NCBI GenBank assembly: GCA_947038155.1
Contig: CAMQVH010000005.1
Coordinates: 62,001 to 126,000, forward strand
Length of the DNA stretch: 64,000 nucleotides
Reading direction: 5' to 3'
DNA from: an uncultured Bacteroides sp.
Lineage (GTDB): Bacteria > Bacteroidota > Bacteroidia > Bacteroidales > Bacteroidaceae
Under the pieces are notes generated by a model. That model had not been told where the DNA came from. It saw only the letters and a program-made list of their open reading frames with translations, and did no database searches. The stretch's first letter is position 1. Each line of letters begins with the position of its first letter. A program made the translations under genes and the position numbers. Positions 1 through 9,600 of the stretch are shown here, piece after piece.

Positions 1-983
1 CCCACTTTTGCACTAAGCGGATTACCGGGTTCTCCGTCATAATACTCTTGTCCTTTTACTCCGTCTCCTGCAATTGTCTTTTGCGTGCCATCCGGACTGA
101 TTTGAATCAACACATACCCATTAGAAGTACCAACAATCATATTCTTGTTTTTGTCGAACACAATATAGTTGGGAGATACGTTAAGAGTGGCGAAAGTTGT
201 TTTTGTACCTGAAGGTGTGAATTTATAAATCGCCTTATTGTCGCGTGCCGATACATATATGTTATCTTCATCATCGAATGTAACATTCATTGGACTCTTC
301 ATTTCGGATGCTATGGTTGAAACAGACATACTGCCGGTTTCTATTTTCCGTAACATTCCTTTTCCTTTGTCGATGAAATAATAGTTTCCTTTCGAATCGA
401 ATCCACCTTGCCAGATAGCACTGCTACCGTCTACTGCCACATCGAGGAGTGAAGTGACCAGGAAGTCCGGAGAGATACGTCGTATATAGTTGTATCCTCG
501 TTCTGTAAACCATAAACTGCCATCCGGAGCAAAAGCGATACCAGTGGGAAGCTTGGTTGTGGCTTCCGTACCGACTCCGTCTGTCATTTCGAATACTCCC
601 TTCTGTCCAACGATTGTTTGAACGATATATTCCTGATCCGGTGTTTTCAGATAATTGAGTTCGAGGCCTGTCAATTCACCCGAGGGGGATTTGACGCGGA
701 TGGAATATTTTCCCGGAGCCATTTCAGGTAATATTATTTTCAGTTCGTCCTTGAAGGCTTCTATAACGGTTGCCTGTTGGTCGTTGATGAAAACAGCATT
801 TTCTTCCGGCACCGTGCTGAAATTACGTCCCAGTATTGTAGCTATTTCACCGGAATAAACATTGGTGGGTTTCACGAGGACCAGCCTAAGCTCTGTCACT
901 GACGCTTTGTAGTCATTATCATTGCAGGCTACAAACAATGATAAGAGTGAGCAGGCGAGCAGTAGTATGTATATCTTTCTCAT
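1..983 (-). CDS. IPT/TIG and NHL-repeat lipoprotein (3' end outside window)
   Basis: Partial gene: about 327 N-terminal codons are visible and the C-terminus lies beyond the left edge. The start at 983 is followed by a lipoprotein signal peptide (MRKIYILLLACSLLSLFVAC; lipobox cysteine at residue 20). One IPT/TIG immunoglobulin-like domain follows at about residues 33-110, then NHL/SMP-30-type beta-propeller repeats (motifs such as PTGIAFAPDGSLWFTERG and MNVTFDDEDNIYVSARDNKA). It is a shorter paralogue of the gene just upstream, which ends 6 bp before this start, so the two are co-transcribed. By analogy with other Sus-like loci it is probably an outer-surface ligand-binding protein; the ligand is unknown. 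An enzymatic role for the propeller cannot be excluded. Confidence 0.85.
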   Translation of the reverse strand, partial: MRKIYILLLACSLLSLFVACNDNDYKASVTELRLVLVKPTNVYSGEIATILGRNFSTVPEENAVFINDQQATVIEAFKDELKIILPEMAPGKYSIRVKSPSGELTGLELNYLKTPDQEYIVQTIVGQKGVFEMTDGVGTEATTKLPTGIAFAPDGSLWFTERGYNYIRRISPDFLVTSLLDVAVDGSSAIWQGGFDSKGNYYFIDKGKGMLRKIETGSMSVSTIASEMKSPMNVTFDDEDNIYVSARDNKAIYKFTPSGTKTTFATLNVSPNYIVFDKNKNMIVGTSNGYVLIQISPDGTQKTIAGDGVKGQEYYDGEPGNPLSAKV

Positions 984-989
984 AGTCTT

Positions 990-2771
990 TTATTTATTTA
1001 CTGTTATGGTACGAATCAAATGGTTTTGCTCATCAGCGATATATACTTTATCCGAAACCAGTACGCTTGCAGGGCAATTGAATGTAGCTGTCAGAGCAGA
1101 ACCATCAATTTTACCTTTCGTTCCCGGAATACCGGCTATTGTTTTTAATGTTCCTTTCGTATAGTCGCCTTCTGCATCCGGTGTTAGCGTACGTATGGTA
1201 TGCATTGTATAATCGGTGATATAAAGTACCTCATCCGGGCCGAATGCAATGCCGAATGTTGCCCCCATGGTTGCTTTTGACAGGTCGTTCTGTTCACCAT
1301 CAGAATAAGTCGCGGCAGTGGGTACTACGCCAGTTCCGAATACAGTTTTTAGTGTACCGTCCGTATCGAACATATGCAGCTGATAAGTACCGCCGGTACC
1401 TACAAAAATTCTTCCCTTCTTATCTACCGCCATACAATTGGGACCGGCTTTGAGTGAAGACATATCGTAGTTAGTTACAGTACCGCCGGATGTTATTTTC
1501 TTTACTGCCTTATTATCGCGGTCCGCGATATACATATTACCGTTACTATCAAAAGTGACGCTCATCGGACTTTTAAAGGTTGTTTCGGTGGAGAACACAG
1601 AGCAAGTGCCTTCCTGTGTAATCTTAATAATATTATTCAAAGCTTTATTGGCTACATAATATATACCCGAGAGATCGAAACCACCTTGCCAGGGAGCATT
1701 AAATGTAACGGTGCCACTTTTGGCAACAGTTGAAACATTATATTCCTGATCCATTTTTCTGATGACGTTATTTCCTCTTTCGGCAATCCATATGTCACCA
1801 TTGGGTGCGAGAGCTAGTCCCTGCGGGAATTTGAAAGAGGCAGCCGTTCCCTTACCGTCAGTAGAGGTAGTTGCGGAGTTACCTGCTACTGTTGCAACTG
1901 TGTAAGATAAATCTTCGTAGGTGAAACTTAGATTCTCTACCGTTTTATCTGCGACAGTAACTTTGACTGGATAGGTACCGGAAGGGTTCTCCGGAGCAAT
2001 AATGGTTAGCGTTGTTGCGGTTACAACTTTTACGGTTGCCTGCTTTCCGTTTATGGAAACCATGTTCTCTTCGACCGTTGTTCCAAATCCTTCTCCTGAA
2101 ATCACCACTTCCTCTCCGGCTTTTCCACGTGCGGGGGTTAGAGAAGAGGTCGTTAATGTCACTGTGTGAAGGTAAGTAAACAGGGGGCTTTCAGCTTCTT
2201 TAGTACCAATTCTCACACGGATAGGGTAACTGCCTTCCTCGGTGTCGGGAATGATAATTTTGAGTTGGCTGGAAGTCGCCTCTTTAACTTCAGCAGTCAC
2301 TCCGTTGATTGTCACCTGATTTTCTGATACCACTGTGCTGAAACACTGACCGATCAGTGTCACTAAATCTCCTGCATAGGCAGAGGAGGGCATAACCTGT
2401 AATACAGCAAGTTCAGGTGGGGCTTGAGGTGTTGCATAAGTAAATTTGAGTCCTTCTACAACTTCCCCTTTCACACTAACTTTGATTGAATAAGTACCTT
2501 CCGGATTATTGGGAAGAGCAATCACTAAACGATTCTGGGTTGCATCGATAATTTCCGCTTGTACTCCGTTAATAAATACCTCATTATCAATTGCTGTTTC
2601 AGAAAAATGAACTCCTGAAATAATTGCGGTACCTCCTGTCGATCCAGCTTTCGGAATAATGGAAATGAGTTTCGGAGGAAATTGTCGGGAATCGGATTCG
2701 TCCGATTCCGAACATCCACAGAACAAGTTACAACAAAATAGGATAGATAAAATAAATATTGAGTTCTTCAT
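990..2771 (-). CDS. Lipoprotein with three IPT/TIG domains and an NHL beta-propeller
   Basis: The 593-residue protein starts with a lipoprotein signal peptide (lipobox LFCGC, cysteine at residue 20). Three consecutive IPT/TIG domains cover about residues 30-285; each has a pattern like 'I.P..G..G..V.I.G..F' and ends in a 'G.Y.I.V' strand. A C-terminal NHL-type propeller (about 290-593) carries repeats such as KFPQGLALAPNGDIWIAERG and MSVTFDSNGNMYIADRDNKA. It lies 12 bp downstream of the phosphodiester glycosidase gene and 6 bp upstream of its shorter paralogue, so it belongs to the sigma/anti-sigma-controlled SusCD operon. The inferred role is a surface glycan- or ligand-binding protein standing in for SusE/F. 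No catalytic residues are recognisable. Confidence 0.88.
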   Translation of the reverse strand: MKNSIFILSILFCCNLFCGCSESDESDSRQFPPKLISIIPKAGSTGGTAIISGVHFSETAIDNEVFINGVQAEIIDATQNRLVIALPNNPEGTYSIKVSVKGEVVEGLKFTYATPQAPPELAVLQVMPSSAYAGDLVTLIGQCFSTVVSENQVTINGVTAEVKEATSSQLKIIIPDTEEGSYPIRVRIGTKEAESPLFTYLHTVTLTTSSLTPARGKAGEEVVISGEGFGTTVEENMVSINGKQATVKVVTATTLTIIAPENPSGTYPVKVTVADKTVENLSFTYEDLSYTVATVAGNSATTSTDGKGTAASFKFPQGLALAPNGDIWIAERGNNVIRKMDQEYNVSTVAKSGTVTFNAPWQGGFDLSGIYYVANKALNNIIKITQEGTCSVFSTETTFKSPMSVTFDSNGNMYIADRDNKAVKKITSGGTVTNYDMSSLKAGPNCMAVDKKGRIFVGTGGTYQLHMFDTDGTLKTVFGTGVVPTAATYSDGEQNDLSKATMGATFGIAFGPDEVLYITDYTMHTIRTLTPDAEGDYTKGTLKTIAGIPGTKGKIDGSALTATFNCPASVLVSDKVYIADEQNHLIRTITVNK

Positions 2772-2783
2772 ATTTTCTGTTTT

Positions 2784-3731
2784 TTAAGGTTCATTGACTG
2801 TTACCATCCACGTATTTACCACAGGCCGCTCCTGTCCATCAGAAGGTCGGTTCCGTATTTGGAATATATCCGCTATCGGATGTCGTATAAGCATTTGGGC
2901 AGAACCGCCACTGTCCAGGTTCACAGCCCATGAGCACCCTAACGCTTTCATTATTGAACCCATTTCCGGATAAGTAAGTCCGTATGAATAGAACTCTACA
3001 CGTCCGTCAGCCACCATGAAGTAGACATGACCATCATCTGAATATCCAAGACAAGCACGCGGATCAATACCTGGATAAGTTGCGCCGGATATTTCTCCAT
3101 CCCGTAGCACGATAACTCCGCTCCCGGTCACTTCTTTGAGGTTGTACTGCATCCCACGATACTCCACAGAGTCGGCAATTACCATTTTGTTGTCTTTCGT
3201 CAGCGCGATAAAACTCAAAGCTTGTTGGGGAAGTGTTTCTTTAAAGATGAATGAGTTTTTTAAGATCACTCCATTGCGATGAATGGGCCCCCTGATATCC
3301 ATTGTACTGACATCCCAAAAATCAGCATTAATCATGGCAGCTACCCGGTGCCACGGACGGTCGGCGTAATCTGCCATTTCTGTTAGTGTCTGCCGCTGGA
3401 AGTTGTTGCGTACATCCGCATCATACGGCATACCTACTTCTAATGAAACCCCCGGTTCATTCAAATCAATGTCGATTATAAATATATGAGTAGAGCGGCT
3501 GTCTGCCTTTTGAAAGTGGACATCTGTTTCCGTAACTCCCAATGCAACAACAAAGCTGGTATCGGTATATACACGTGCCACTGTTTCACTACCCGCTAAT
3601 AGTTTTTGACCGATTTTTGTTTGCGGGGTATAATGTACGTCTTCAATTGTATCGTTTGAACAACTTAAGAAAGCCACTGGTAATACAAATGACAGAATCT
3701 GCATGTATTTTAATAAGTTCATCATTTTCAT
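2784..3731 (-). CDS. Phosphodiester glycosidase family (NAGPA-like) lipoprotein
   Basis: The 315-residue protein has an N-terminal hydrophobic segment ending in a lipobox (VAFLSC), so it is exported and probably lipid-anchored. The family signature is visible: an AAMINADFWD segment (about residue 137) and a C-terminal AVNLDSGGSAQM block followed by 'IRNRPSDGQERPVVNTW'. These match the N-acetylglucosamine-1-phosphodiester alpha-N-acetylglucosaminidase (NAGPA, formerly DUF2233) fold, whose eukaryotic member removes GlcNAc from a GlcNAc-phosphate diester. It sits 4 bp after the susD stop and is the only candidate enzyme in this SusCD operon. The inferred job is to cut a sugar-phosphodiester bond in the imported glycan. 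The substrate is not known. Confidence 0.85.
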   Translation of the reverse strand: MKMMNLLKYMQILSFVLPVAFLSCSNDTIEDVHYTPQTKIGQKLLAGSETVARVYTDTSFVVALGVTETDVHFQKADSRSTHIFIIDIDLNEPGVSLEVGMPYDADVRNNFQRQTLTEMADYADRPWHRVAAMINADFWDVSTMDIRGPIHRNGVILKNSFIFKETLPQQALSFIALTKDNKMVIADSVEYRGMQYNLKEVTGSGVIVLRDGEISGATYPGIDPRACLGYSDDGHVYFMVADGRVEFYSYGLTYPEMGSIMKALGCSWAVNLDSGGSAQMLIRHPIADIFQIRNRPSDGQERPVVNTWMVTVNEP

Positions 3732-3735
3732 TGTT

Positions 3736-5022
3736 TTAGTTAGCCCAATATGAATTTTGATTTAAAAGTTTATTGAGAGACCTTTCTTTGGCAGGAATAG
3801 GTAATTTGTTATACTTGCGCTCAAAGCCGAGATCACTTTCCAGGCGGTTGAGGCGGACAAGGTCGAACCAACGGAAACCTTCTGCCAGTAGTTCCGTATG
3901 TCTCTCATTGAGAATTGCATCTATGAAGTCTTCTTCAGTGGCAGGGTGTACAGAAGGAAGACCACGGAAGTTCCGAAGCTCATTCAAACGGGTAAGCCCT
4001 TTGGAAAGTCCTTGTGCTTCAGCACTGATCAGGTACATTTCCCCCAAACGGGTAATAATGATCGGATCGGTAGTCACCTCTCCACCGGGATATTTATTAA
4101 TGACTTCATTTGTTTCCTGCATATCAATTGATATGGCGGTTCGTTTATCATCCGGTTCGAACATATTCATCACTTTTGTCGTCGGCGCATATGTATAGCT
4201 ACCTCCATTGGCAGAAGCACGTGAATAGAGGGAAGCACTCAAGTTTACGCTTGATTCATTGAGCAGATTGACAAACGAGAATATTTCTTCTCGGTTTGCT
4301 TTTCCACGGAAGATCTGGTCGAAGTCGGCAAGTGAGAAATTGGCATCACCTATCACTTCTTCAGCAAGTTTGGCAGCTTCAGTCATTTTGCCTTGTGCAA
4401 GTTTGGTTCTTGCCATTAGAGCCTTTGCCGCTTGTTTTGAGACGTAATACTTGTCGGAAAAAGTAGGAGCATAATCTATTGCTACCTGAAAATTCTTTTC
4501 TACAAAACTCCATCCCTCTGTTTCGGTAGATGCTGCGATGTCTCCCGAAAAAGGAGCTTCGAGAATGGGAACTTCTCCATAGCGGGTAACCAGGTGATAA
4601 TAAATCAGACCACGGAAGAAACTGGCTACTCCCAGTATCTCGTTTCGTGACTGGCTGGCTGCTAATTTGTCAACTGCGACAATCAGTGAATTCACTTGGT
4701 AGAGAGCAGTATAAAATCCATCCCACGGTCCGCTGACGAAACCGCTTTCAGGGGTAACCAGGTCTTTTACCAATAATACCGGATCTTTCAGTCCTGTCGC
4801 TCCGCCGCGGACAAGATCTCCGCCGACAATGTCTTGTGTAAGATAACCATTGACTGTTGGTTTGTTTTGTATATAAAAGTAGAGTCCGGTAAGCAGTAAT
4901 TGAGCATCCTCCTCGGTGAGGTTATCACTGGATACGGCATTATGCGGATATTGGTCCATTTCGTTGCAACTAGTGGCAAACACCAATAATACTGTTAATA
5001 ACGATATAATAAAATTCTTCAT
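3736..5022 (-). CDS. RagB/SusD-family outer-membrane nutrient-binding lipoprotein
   Basis: The 428-residue protein has a lipoprotein signal (lipobox VFATSC) and the SusD pattern: an N-terminal 'FYTALYQVNSLI' region, 'ASFFRGLIYYHLVTRYGEVPIL', and the C-terminal 'LNERHTELLAEGFRWFDLVRL' motif near residue 390. SusD proteins form a lid over the partner SusC barrel and present oligosaccharide for import. It starts 5 bp after the susC stop, so the pair is co-expressed. It is shorter than many SusD proteins (500 or more residues), consistent with small ligands or reduced loops; that reading is inference. Confidence 0.95.
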   Translation of the reverse strand: MKNFIISLLTVLLVFATSCNEMDQYPHNAVSSDNLTEEDAQLLLTGLYFYIQNKPTVNGYLTQDIVGGDLVRGGATGLKDPVLLVKDLVTPESGFVSGPWDGFYTALYQVNSLIVAVDKLAASQSRNEILGVASFFRGLIYYHLVTRYGEVPILEAPFSGDIAASTETEGWSFVEKNFQVAIDYAPTFSDKYYVSKQAAKALMARTKLAQGKMTEAAKLAEEVIGDANFSLADFDQIFRGKANREEIFSFVNLLNESSVNLSASLYSRASANGGSYTYAPTTKVMNMFEPDDKRTAISIDMQETNEVINKYPGGEVTTDPIIITRLGEMYLISAEAQGLSKGLTRLNELRNFRGLPSVHPATEEDFIDAILNERHTELLAEGFRWFDLVRLNRLESDLGFERKYNKLPIPAKERSLNKLLNQNSYWAN

Positions 5023-5027
5023 ATCTG

Positions 5028-8000
5028 TTAGAATTTAAGATTGACACCTATTGTAAACGTACGCGGTTGGGATGGGTAGAGATAATCATATCCCATATTG
5101 GTTGCAGAGAGGCTTACATTTACTTCCGGATCCAGATACGGCCACTTCGTTAATATGAAGAGGTTATCTGCCTGGAAATATATGCGTAGATTATCGATAT
5201 GTATCCGGTTAATCCAACTTTTTGGGAGGGTATATCCAATAGAAGCTGTACGGCAACGGATATAAGATGCATCGTGTAACATTCGGGTATTGACAAACTT
5301 GGTTGAGTTCCACGTATAACCATAAATGGCACGCGGATTTTCGTTAGTACTGCCCGGTCCCGTCCAACGGGATTCTGCTGCTGATTTCAGTATCGGCCAT
5401 GTACCGTTACCCATTCGTAAACCTCCGGTCCACAGTTCATAGAGCTTGTTGCCTGACGAAAATGTAAAGAACAGGCTCAAGTCAACGCCTTTGTACTTGA
5501 ATGTGTTATTGAAACCACCGGTGAACTTTGGATTAGCCGAGCCGACAAACTGTTTGTCGTTTTCGTCTATGACATCGTTGCCATCCACATCTTCGTAAAT
5601 ACAGTCTCCTGCTCTTACGCCCTGATCGTAAATCTTGGCAGGAATTTCATCATCCGACTGGTAAATACCTTTCCATTTAATCATATAGAAGGACCCTATC
5701 GGCTCACCGACTTTAAGGGCGTGCATAGAGCTGGTTGTCAATATCTCATTATTGTCGAGAAGCGCAGTCAGTTTATTTCTGATAAAGGAGATATTGAAAT
5801 CCGAATGCCATGAGAATGAACCTTTGCTAAGGTTGGCTCCTAAGGTAAATTCAAGTCCTTTATTACGCATTGATCCGATATTACATACCTGGCTGGTATA
5901 ACCCGATGTAGCAGGAGTTGGCTTTTGGTAAAGCAAGTCCTTGGTATCTTTGATAAATGCATCTGCTGTGAATGTGATCGCACCTCTGAAAAAAGAAAGG
6001 TCTACTCCGACGTCAGCTTGTTGGGCTTTTTCCCATTTAAGATCCCGGTTGCCTGCAGTAGTCAGTCCTAACCCGTTCTCACCGTTATAGTTGTATCCTC
6101 CACCGGCTAATGCTTGATAAGCATAAGAGCCGATACCTCCCTGATTACCGGTGCAACCCCAGCTTGCGCGGAACTTTACATCGGTTTGTGGATATTTCCA
6201 CCAAGATTCTTCTCCCAAATTCCAACCGGCGCTGACAGACGGGAAATATCCGTAGCGATTGCTGGATATGAATTTGGAAGAACCGTCAGCACGCATGGTT
6301 CCCGTTAGTAAATAGCGGTTCTTGTAGTTCAGACTTAAACGGCCGAAGAATGATTGGAGCAGGAATGAAGAAAGTCCTGTACTTATATCCGAGTATTCGG
6401 CAGCAACAGAGTTGACGTCAAAAGAAGGAGAGGGGAATCCGATACCCGTTTGTGCGGCCGAGGAAGTTACATCCTTTTGTATAGAATGCCCCAGCATGAC
6501 GTCCAGAGAGAAATCTTCTTCAAAGGAGTGTTTATAAGTGAGTACGTTTTCCCATAAAGTACTCGCATAAGATTTTCGTCCGTCAATAAGCTTTCCTACT
6601 TTATTGCCATAGGGGTGATCGGCTGTGTAATAAATGTGTTCTTCCGTATAGTTGAAATCCTCTCCAAGTGTGGTTTTGAAGTTCAAGTCTTTCGTTATGT
6701 TAAACAGCATATAGAGTGAACCGAGGGCACGGTAATTATCGATATATACATCTTCTTCGTTAAGAGCCTGTATCGGGTTATGGTTGGCCAACTCCTGTCC
6801 TCCGACAGCATATTCTCCGTCGGGACGATAAGGAGAATCCCATGGACGTTGTTCGATGGCGCGGGTAATGACACTGGTTCCTATATTATAGCCGGTGGGA
6901 ACGCGGTTATTACGCGAGTAACTTAAATTCAGGGCGGTTCCTACCTTGAGCCACTTTTTGATTTCCGTGTCCAGATTAACCTTCAAATTGTAACGTTTGA
7001 GCTGATTGTTGATAATTACACCTTCGTTGTGTTTGTAATTGGCGGACAAGTAATAATTCGTTTTATCTGTTCCGCCTGACACAGACGCGGTAGTCGTGTA
7101 GGTAACAGCCGTACGAAGTACCAGATCGAGCCAGTTTGTCTGTGCTTTTCCCGGTGCAGGGTTATCAATACGTGCCTGCGTACTGTTGGTTTGCAGATTA
7201 TAGTTGTCGATAGCTTCGTTCAGAACTTCCAGAAACAGATCAGTGTCGGTCATATCCAGTTTGTCTGTTCTGGTCAGGTTGGAGAAACTAACATTCGTGT
7301 CAATGTTTACTTTGGCCTGTCCCTTGCTTCCTTTTTTAGTTGTTATCAGGATAACACCATTTGTTGCACGTGAGCCGTAAATAGCAGCGGAAGCTGCATC
7401 CTTCAAGATCTGTATAGATTCTACGTCGGAGGGATTGAAATCATTCAGACCGTTCATTGATTGTGCTCCCCAGGCACCAGTATCTCCTGACGTATTGTTG
7501 ATAGGTACTCCGTCAATTACATATAGTGGTTCGTTACCTGCGGTAATTGAACCGATTCCACGGATACTGACCCGATTTTTACTTCCCGGTACACCGGATG
7601 CTGACGTTATATTCACTCCGGATACGCGTCCCTGCAGCAGTTCGTCAACACCTAATACCTGGCGGACATTGACTTCTCCCGGTTTATAAGTTCCAATGGA
7701 AGAGGTAACATCCCGCTTGGTTTTGGAGCCATATCCGATGACGATAACTTCATCCATGACGTGTGCATCTTCTTCCAGCGCTATGTTGATTGTTGGTGAA
7801 GCACCGATGCGGATAGATTTCTTTTTGTATCCGATGTAGGATATTTCCAACGGCTTGGATAGGTCTGCTGTGACGGTGAAATTTCCTTCAACATCTGTAA
7901 TTGTCCCGATGCCACCTTCCTGTATTACATTGGCTCCGATAATCGGTTCGCCTTTTCCATCTGTCACAGTACCTTTGATGGTTTTCTTTTCGTTTTTTTT

Positions 8001-8369
8001 CTGTTGTTGCACTTCTTGCTTCACTAATACTATGGTATTGTTATTAAGCGAATAAGAAACATTTAATGGGGTGAATACTTGTGATAGGACTTGATCGAGA
8101 GGCTTATTTTTACAGTTGACGGTCACTTTCGCTTGGTCGTTGAGGACATTGTTCCGATAAACGAATGTATACCGGGTTTGTTTCTCGATCTCCTTTATGA
8201 ATGTTTTCACCGTACCATTATTGATGTTTACCGACACATTTCCTTTTTGTGCCAATGCTCCTGTTGTGGATAGTAAAATCATTCCAGTGAGCAAAATGGT
8301 AAAGTTTCTAAAAATAAGGAGATTATGTCTCCTCTTTTTAAAGGAAAAAATTAACTTTGTGTAATTCAT
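5028..8369 (-). CDS. SusC/RagA TonB-dependent transporter with N-terminal STN signalling domain
   Basis: TonB-linked outer-membrane barrel of 1113 residues from the start chosen here. Order: signal peptide ending in GALAQ, an STN (secretin/TonB short N-terminal) domain (VNINNGTVKTFIKEIEKQ and following), a carboxypeptidase-regulatory-like domain (GTVTDGKGEPIIGANV), a plug domain (DEVIVIGYGSKTKRD) and a long beta-barrel ending in the aromatic 'FTIGVNLKF'. STN domains contact FecR-type anti-sigma factors, and a FecR and an ECF sigma gene lie just upstream, so import is probably coupled to transcription. The frame stays open to an ATG at 8420. I prefer 8369 because a 32-nt hairpin directly abuts the 8420 ATG and the extra 17 residues are not signal-like. 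Confidence 0.93.
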   Translation of the reverse strand: MNYTKLIFSFKKRRHNLLIFRNFTILLTGMILLSTTGALAQKGNVSVNINNGTVKTFIKEIEKQTRYTFVYRNNVLNDQAKVTVNCKNKPLDQVLSQVFTPLNVSYSLNNNTIVLVKQEVQQQKKNEKKTIKGTVTDGKGEPIIGANVIQEGGIGTITDVEGNFTVTADLSKPLEISYIGYKKKSIRIGASPTINIALEEDAHVMDEVIVIGYGSKTKRDVTSSIGTYKPGEVNVRQVLGVDELLQGRVSGVNITSASGVPGSKNRVSIRGIGSITAGNEPLYVIDGVPINNTSGDTGAWGAQSMNGLNDFNPSDVESIQILKDAASAAIYGSRATNGVILITTKKGSKGQAKVNIDTNVSFSNLTRTDKLDMTDTDLFLEVLNEAIDNYNLQTNSTQARIDNPAPGKAQTNWLDLVLRTAVTYTTTASVSGGTDKTNYYLSANYKHNEGVIINNQLKRYNLKVNLDTEIKKWLKVGTALNLSYSRNNRVPTGYNIGTSVITRAIEQRPWDSPYRPDGEYAVGGQELANHNPIQALNEEDVYIDNYRALGSLYMLFNITKDLNFKTTLGEDFNYTEEHIYYTADHPYGNKVGKLIDGRKSYASTLWENVLTYKHSFEEDFSLDVMLGHSIQKDVTSSAAQTGIGFPSPSFDVNSVAAEYSDISTGLSSFLLQSFFGRLSLNYKNRYLLTGTMRADGSSKFISSNRYGYFPSVSAGWNLGEESWWKYPQTDVKFRASWGCTGNQGGIGSYAYQALAGGGYNYNGENGLGLTTAGNRDLKWEKAQQADVGVDLSFFRGAITFTADAFIKDTKDLLYQKPTPATSGYTSQVCNIGSMRNKGLEFTLGANLSKGSFSWHSDFNISFIRNKLTALLDNNEILTTSSMHALKVGEPIGSFYMIKWKGIYQSDDEIPAKIYDQGVRAGDCIYEDVDGNDVIDENDKQFVGSANPKFTGGFNNTFKYKGVDLSLFFTFSSGNKLYELWTGGLRMGNGTWPILKSAAESRWTGPGSTNENPRAIYGYTWNSTKFVNTRMLHDASYIRCRTASIGYTLPKSWINRIHIDNLRIYFQADNLFILTKWPYLDPEVNVSLSATNMGYDYLYPSQPRTFTIGVNLKF

Positions 8370-8420
8370 AGTTGATACTATTTTTTCATGTTTTAATGGA
8401 TTAATTTTATCGACTTTCAT

Positions 8421-8452
8421 ACAACCAAAGGATTGGGCGATTCTTTGGTTGT
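8421..8452. promoter_or_regulatory. Stable hairpin in the susC leader
   Basis: Perfect 10-bp inverted repeat ACAACCAAAG / CTTTGGTTGT (8421-8430 and 8443-8452) with a 12-nt loop that can pair further. It sits between the anti-sigma gene and susC and directly touches an in-frame ATG at 8420. On the plus strand it is followed by TTTTTCTTT, so it would resemble a terminator for antisense transcription; in the sense direction no T-run follows. It may be a leader structure or an RNA-processing site. Confidence 0.5.
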
Positions 8453-8504
8453 TTTTCTTTAAATAGCTTATATTATATCTTTCATAGGCTCCTTTCTTTT
8501 GAGG

Positions 8505-9452
8505 TTAATAAATAATGATTTTATCTTTATGTATCTCATATTTGAAGTTATACTGAAGGCTCAATGAATGGATAACATTCTGTATATTTTCATGGCGGAA
8601 AGAACCGGACAGTAAATCTTGTGCAATCTGTGGATATTTTAGTTCTATTTCTACTCCATACCACCGTTCTATTTGCTCTATAACATCAATTAAAGGCTCG
8701 GAGTCGAAAATTAGATAATCATTACACCAGCCTGTTTCTACATGCACATCAGCTTTTGTAATTTTGAGGGCTTTGTCTACACTGGAGTAGGTTGCTTTTT
8801 CACCGGGAGTAAGCGTATATTCGTGCGGGAGAGAGCCGCCGGATATTTTAATTTTTCCGGTAAGCAGAGAGGTTTCGATGACATCTTTCTTATATGTATT
8901 CACATTGAAAGAAGTTCCCAATACTTCGATCTGGAAGTCATTTACCATGACTCTGAAAGGACAGTCCGGGTTTTTGGCTACATCGAAGAAAGCTTCTCCT
9001 GATAGATGTACGAGTCGTTGTTCTGTATCATTGACGTCATATCTGATGGTAGTGGCACCATTCAGTTGCACTTTTGTTCCGTCCGGCAATATGATCTCTG
9101 ATTTGCTGCCGGGTTTTACATTGGCAGTTATCATTTGTTGCGAACTTGGAGTATCGAATAAGGAATATATGCCGAAGGAAGAGGTGACGAGTAGAGCGAT
9201 GACAGCGGCATATTTCGCAAATTGATACCAGCGTCTTCTCCAGATGATTTGATGAAGTTCCTTACGTATCTGCTTTTTCATCATGGGGGGCATCCCGATT
9301 TCCGGTGCAGAATCTTTTTCCATGTTTATCATGGTATTCCAAAGTTCTTCATCCGGTATGTGGTCAAGTTCTTTTTTGAACTCTCTCAAGTCAGAAGAAG
9401 GTAGTCCCTTCTCCATATATCGGCGGTATAAATCTTTAAAATGTGTAGCCAT
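8505..9452 (-). CDS. FecR-family anti-sigma factor
   Basis: The 315-residue inner-membrane protein has a cytoplasmic N-terminal part (about 1-75, binds the sigma factor), a single membrane segment (about 78-100, FAKYAAVIALLVTSSFGIYS), a periplasmic FecR domain (about 110-205; 'VKPGSKSEIILPDGTKVQLN', 'LSGEAFFDVAKNPDCPFRV') and a C-terminal DUF4974-type domain (about 245-315) that resembles an STN fold. The sigma gene lies 148 bp upstream and the STN-bearing SusC 84 bp downstream, the standard order of a trans-envelope signalling set. Ligand import through SusC is expected to release the sigma factor. Confidence 0.93.
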   Translation of the reverse strand: MATHFKDLYRRYMEKGLPSSDLREFKKELDHIPDEELWNTMINMEKDSAPEIGMPPMMKKQIRKELHQIIWRRRWYQFAKYAAVIALLVTSSFGIYSLFDTPSSQQMITANVKPGSKSEIILPDGTKVQLNGATTIRYDVNDTEQRLVHLSGEAFFDVAKNPDCPFRVMVNDFQIEVLGTSFNVNTYKKDVIETSLLTGKIKISGGSLPHEYTLTPGEKATYSSVDKALKITKADVHVETGWCNDYLIFDSEPLIDVIEQIERWYGVEIELKYPQIAQDLLSGSFRHENIQNVIHSLSLQYNFKYEIHKDKIIIY

Positions 9453-9600
9453 ATTATAGGTGTTTCTATTGGTTATACGTGAATGGAATAAGAGAGTACT
9501 ATGATTTCTTTGTGTTTTATAACATAAAAATCAGATAGAGATCTTTTTTGTGGGAGAAGATATTATTGCCTTCCCCTTGTGATGTGTTGCAGTGACGATA

